Positions 61,760 to 64,000 of a stretch of DNA of 64,000 nucleotides are shown piece after piece (within the stretch, counting starts at the first letter, position 1; every line of letters begins with the position of its first letter). The DNA comes from Dehalococcoidia bacterium (GTDB taxonomy: Bacteria > Chloroflexota > Dehalococcoidia > UBA2979): assembly GCA_009379925.1 (NCBI GenBank), contig WHSU01000009.1, positions 1-64,000 of the forward strand. The letters run 5' to 3'. Below the pieces are notes generated by a model. That model was not told the DNA's origin, searched no databases, and saw nothing but the letters and a program-made list of their open reading frames with translations. Position numbers and translations under genes: made by a program.

Positions 61760-64000
61760 TTGACGGGTCAGCGTGGCTTCAGCGGGCGGCTGGGCCGGAC
61801 GAAGGGCGCGCTCGCGCGCCTGCGGGCGGGCGCCGGGACCGCGGCGGCGCTGGCTAACGGGGCAGGGCACGCGGCCCTGCACACCGCGCGACACCGTGGC
61901 TTCCCACGCGAAGACGGGGCCGTCCGCGTGCAGGGGCTTACCGCGCCAGTCGAGGTGACGCGCGACCGCCTCGGCGTCCCGCACATCTTCGCCGACACCG
62001 CCGAAGACGCGCTCTTTGGGCAGGGCTTCGTCCACGCGCAGGACCGGCTATTCCAGATGGACGGGATGCGCCGGCTTGCCTCGGGCCGCCTCGCGGAGGT
62101 AGCCGGGCCGTCCGCGGTCAACAGCGACCGCTTCATGCGTCGGTTGGGGCTGCTGCAGTGCGCGCAGCGCGACGATGCGGAACTCGACCCGGAGGCACGG
62201 TCACTGCTTGCGGCGTACGCGGCAGGGGTGAACGCCGGCGTCGAGTCGCTCCCAGCGCTGCCCCCGGAGTTCGGCATCCTGGGTGACACGCCCGCGCCCT
62301 GGCGGCCCGCGGACTCGATGCTTCTGGGGCGCCTGTTGCTCTTCTCCTTCTCCGGCAACTGGGACACCGAGTTGCTCCGCGAGCAACTGCTGGAGGCCCT
62401 CGGCCCGGACCGCGCGTCGGCGCTCGATGCCGTGTACCCCGCGGAGGGCCCGACCCCGACCGGGGAACCGCCCGGTCCGGCTGCCGACCGGCTGCTCACG
62501 GCGTACGAGGACGCTCTCGAGCGCGGCATGCGTGGTGGCGGCTCGAACGCGTGGGTGGTGAGCGGCGAGCGCAGCGCGAGCGGGGCGCCGCTCTTGGCGT
62601 CCGACCCGCACCTCGAGGTCCGCCTGCCCGGCCTCTTCCATGTGAGCCACGTAGCGGGTGGCGACGTCGATGCCATCGGGGCCGACGTGGCCGGTATCCC
62701 CGGCGTCGTTATTGGACATAATGCGACGCTGGCCTGGGGCTTGACCGCGGGGATGGGCGACGTCGCCGACTGCTACGTGGAGCACGTCGACCGGCAGCAG
62801 CCCGAGCGTTACCGCCAGGGTGACGGGTGGGTCGACGCCACGGTGCGCGTCGAGCAGATCGAGGTGCGCGGCGGCGATCCGGTGGTGGAGCGCGTGCTGG
62901 AGACGCGCCACGGGCCGGTGGTCGGGCCGGCCGTCCCGGGCGAGGACCGCGCGGTCGCGCTGCGATGCACCGCACTCGAACGCGGCGACATCGTGGGGGC
63001 GTTCCTGCGCATGTGGCGCGCCGGCACACCCGCGGCGTTCGAGGCCGCGATGGACGCGTGGCCGGGCGCGACGTTCAACTTCGTCTACGCGCACGTCGAA
63101 GGCGAGATCGGTTACCGCTTCGTCGGTCGCGTGCCGCAACGCGAGCCGGGCGTGGGCCTGCTGCCCCAGGACGGCGCTCGTCCCGAGCCGCTGCCCGAGC
63201 CGTGGCCGGGAGCGCGTCTCCCGAGGCACGCCAGCCCTGCCTCCGGGGTGATCGTCTCGGCCAACAACGCGCCGGGCGGCGCGCTCCACCTGGGCGCCGA
63301 ATGGTGCGAGCCGTGGCGCGCCAGACGCATCGAGGAGTTGGTCGCGGCGCGCGAGCACCACGACGTGCGGTCCTTCGAGGCGATCCAGGCGGACCTCTAC
63401 TCGGAGCCGCTGGTGCGGATGCGGGACCTGTTGCTGGACCGCGGACTTGTCGCGGACGAGGCCGTCCGCTCGCTGCTCGGACGCTGGAGCGGGCAGGCCG
63501 CGCCAGAGAGTGCCGGCGCAGCGGCGATGGAGTTGACGTACCAGGAGGTAGCTCGCGAGGCGGCCGGTCGCTTGGCGGGGCCTTCCGCCCCCATTGTGCT
63601 GGGGAGCGGGTTGGACGGCATCGCCGCCAACTCGTCCTTTCACTACCGGTTGCAGGGGCTGGTGCTCGAACACCTCGAACAGCCTCGCCTCCCGTGGTAC
63701 GACGGTGAAGCCGCGCGTGACCGCGCGCTCACGGCCGCGCTGGGACGGGCGCTCGAGACACTACGGGAGCGCCAGGGCGAGGCGCAGCATCGATGGTGGT
63801 GGGGCGGTCTGCACCGCATCTACTTCAAGCACCCGCTGCGGGCGATCCCGGCACTGGGGCCGTGGTGGTCGCGAGGCCCATACCCCTTTGGTGGTGACGT
63901 GAACACGGTGTGCCAGGCGGGCTTCAGCCCGCACAAGGGGCCGGACCACCTCGGCTTCGCGCCCGCCTACCGCCAGGTGATCGACCTGGCCGACTTCGAC
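61760..64000 (+). CDS. Penicillin acylase family amidase (cut by window end)
   Basis: The frame is open from a TTG at 61760 to the window end (747 codons); a later start is possible. PVEVTRDRLGVPHIFADTAE, FGQGFVHAQDRLFQMD and the autocatalytic Ntn serine in GGGSNAWVVSG (about residue 262) mark the S45 penicillin/AHL acylase family. GIPGVVIGHNATLAWGLTAG and SANNAPGG follow as expected. The precursor cleaves itself into alpha and beta chains and hydrolyses amide-linked acyl groups, including lactone signals in some members. No clear signal peptide is visible. The C-terminus is missing. Confidence 0.88.
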   Translation, partial: MTGQRGFSGRLGRTKGALARLRAGAGTAAALANGAGHAALHTARHRGFPREDGAVRVQGLTAPVEVTRDRLGVPHIFADTAEDALFGQGFVHAQDRLFQMDGMRRLASGRLAEVAGPSAVNSDRFMRRLGLLQCAQRDDAELDPEARSLLAAYAAGVNAGVESLPALPPEFGILGDTPAPWRPADSMLLGRLLLFSFSGNWDTELLREQLLEALGPDRASALDAVYPAEGPTPTGEPPGPAADRLLTAYEDALERGMRGGGSNAWVVSGERSASGAPLLASDPHLEVRLPGLFHVSHVAGGDVDAIGADVAGIPGVVIGHNATLAWGLTAGMGDVADCYVEHVDRQQPERYRQGDGWVDATVRVEQIEVRGGDPVVERVLETRHGPVVGPAVPGEDRAVALRCTALERGDIVGAFLRMWRAGTPAAFEAAMDAWPGATFNFVYAHVEGEIGYRFVGRVPQREPGVGLLPQDGARPEPLPEPWPGARLPRHASPASGVIVSANNAPGGALHLGAEWCEPWRARRIEELVAAREHHDVRSFEAIQADLYSEPLVRMRDLLLDRGLVADEAVRSLLGRWSGQAAPESAGAAAMELTYQEVAREAAGRLAGPSAPIVLGSGLDGIAANSSFHYRLQGLVLEHLEQPRLPWYDGEAARDRALTAALGRALETLRERQGEAQHRWWWGGLHRIYFKHPLRAIPALGPWWSRGPYPFGGDVNTVCQAGFSPHKGPDHLGFAPAYRQVIDLADFD

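Noticed and set aside
62201-63673. Long minus-strand open frame (490 codons)
   Set aside because: Antisense to the penicillin acylase gene; composition is that of a GC shadow frame.

Overview
This is a 64 kb stretch of a high-GC bacterial chromosome, densely packed with housekeeping genes and carrying short accessory patches. The gene content fits Chloroflexota best, probably a Dehalococcoidia-like lineage: a T-box-controlled thrS, an acetyl-CoA carboxylase operon that also carries pheT, FabV enoyl reductase, a short-type HisG with HisZ, a Mur ligase without a mur cluster, and frequent GTG/TTG starts. The lineage is inferred; no 16S gene is present.

Layout. 0-4.7 kb: end of an APH-type kinase, two extracytoplasmic thioredoxin-fold lipoproteins, an ABC-F ATPase and a stand-alone Lrp/AsnC ligand-binding domain. 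4.7-6.6 kb: a gene-poor structured segment with a probable minus-strand RNA, then a promoter and a two-gene accessory module (DUF5343-like plus TIGR02391/Ymh-like). 6.6-11 kb: pheS, a repeat-rich gap, infC-rpmI-rplT (infC apparently starts at ATC) and a fumarase/aspartase-superfamily lyase. 11-18.7 kb, minus strand: thrS behind a T-box leader, a lipoprotein, accC, biotin carrier protein and pheT. 18.8-23.3 kb: tRNA-Val, tRNA-Lys, tRNA-Leu, two Opp/Dpp-type ATPases and lepA. 23.3-31.8 kb: PadR regulator with a visible operator, hydrolases, fabV, small ORFs, rnpB and secreted or unknown proteins. 31.9-36.4 kb: Mur ligase, class-III aminotransferase, an RHH/DUF5615 toxin-antitoxin pair and a tiny transcription unit.

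36.4-46.5 kb holds birA and the histidine operon: a His-rich leader peptide with an attenuator-like hairpin, hisZ, a tandem-duplicated hisG, a zinc-dependent phospholipase-like gene, hisD, hisC and hisB, followed by pcp, a frameshifted kinase and a HisN-type phosphatase. 46.5-60.5 kb holds dispersed purine genes, mostly on the minus strand (purS, purC, purB, purK, purE, purD, guaA), interleaved with a methyltransferase, an orphan HigA, a small gene with an in-frame TGA, a phosphatase, an AT-richer accessory patch with membrane-anchored proteins (51.3-53.5 kb), a formyltransferase and a frameshifted VOC protein. 60.5-64 kb: Sua5/YrdC, rpiB and a penicillin-acylase-family amidase cut by the window end.

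The most interesting signals are the his control region with its tandem HisG, the structured RNA candidate near 5.1 kb, the two-gene accessory module at 5.4-6.6 kb, the in-frame TGA gene at 47.3-47.5 kb and the free-standing 25-codon transcription unit at 36.2-36.4 kb. Several genes carry single-base frameshifts (44.85-44.9, 54.8 and possibly 52.45 kb). These could be decay or base-calling errors and should be settled with read data before being interpreted.
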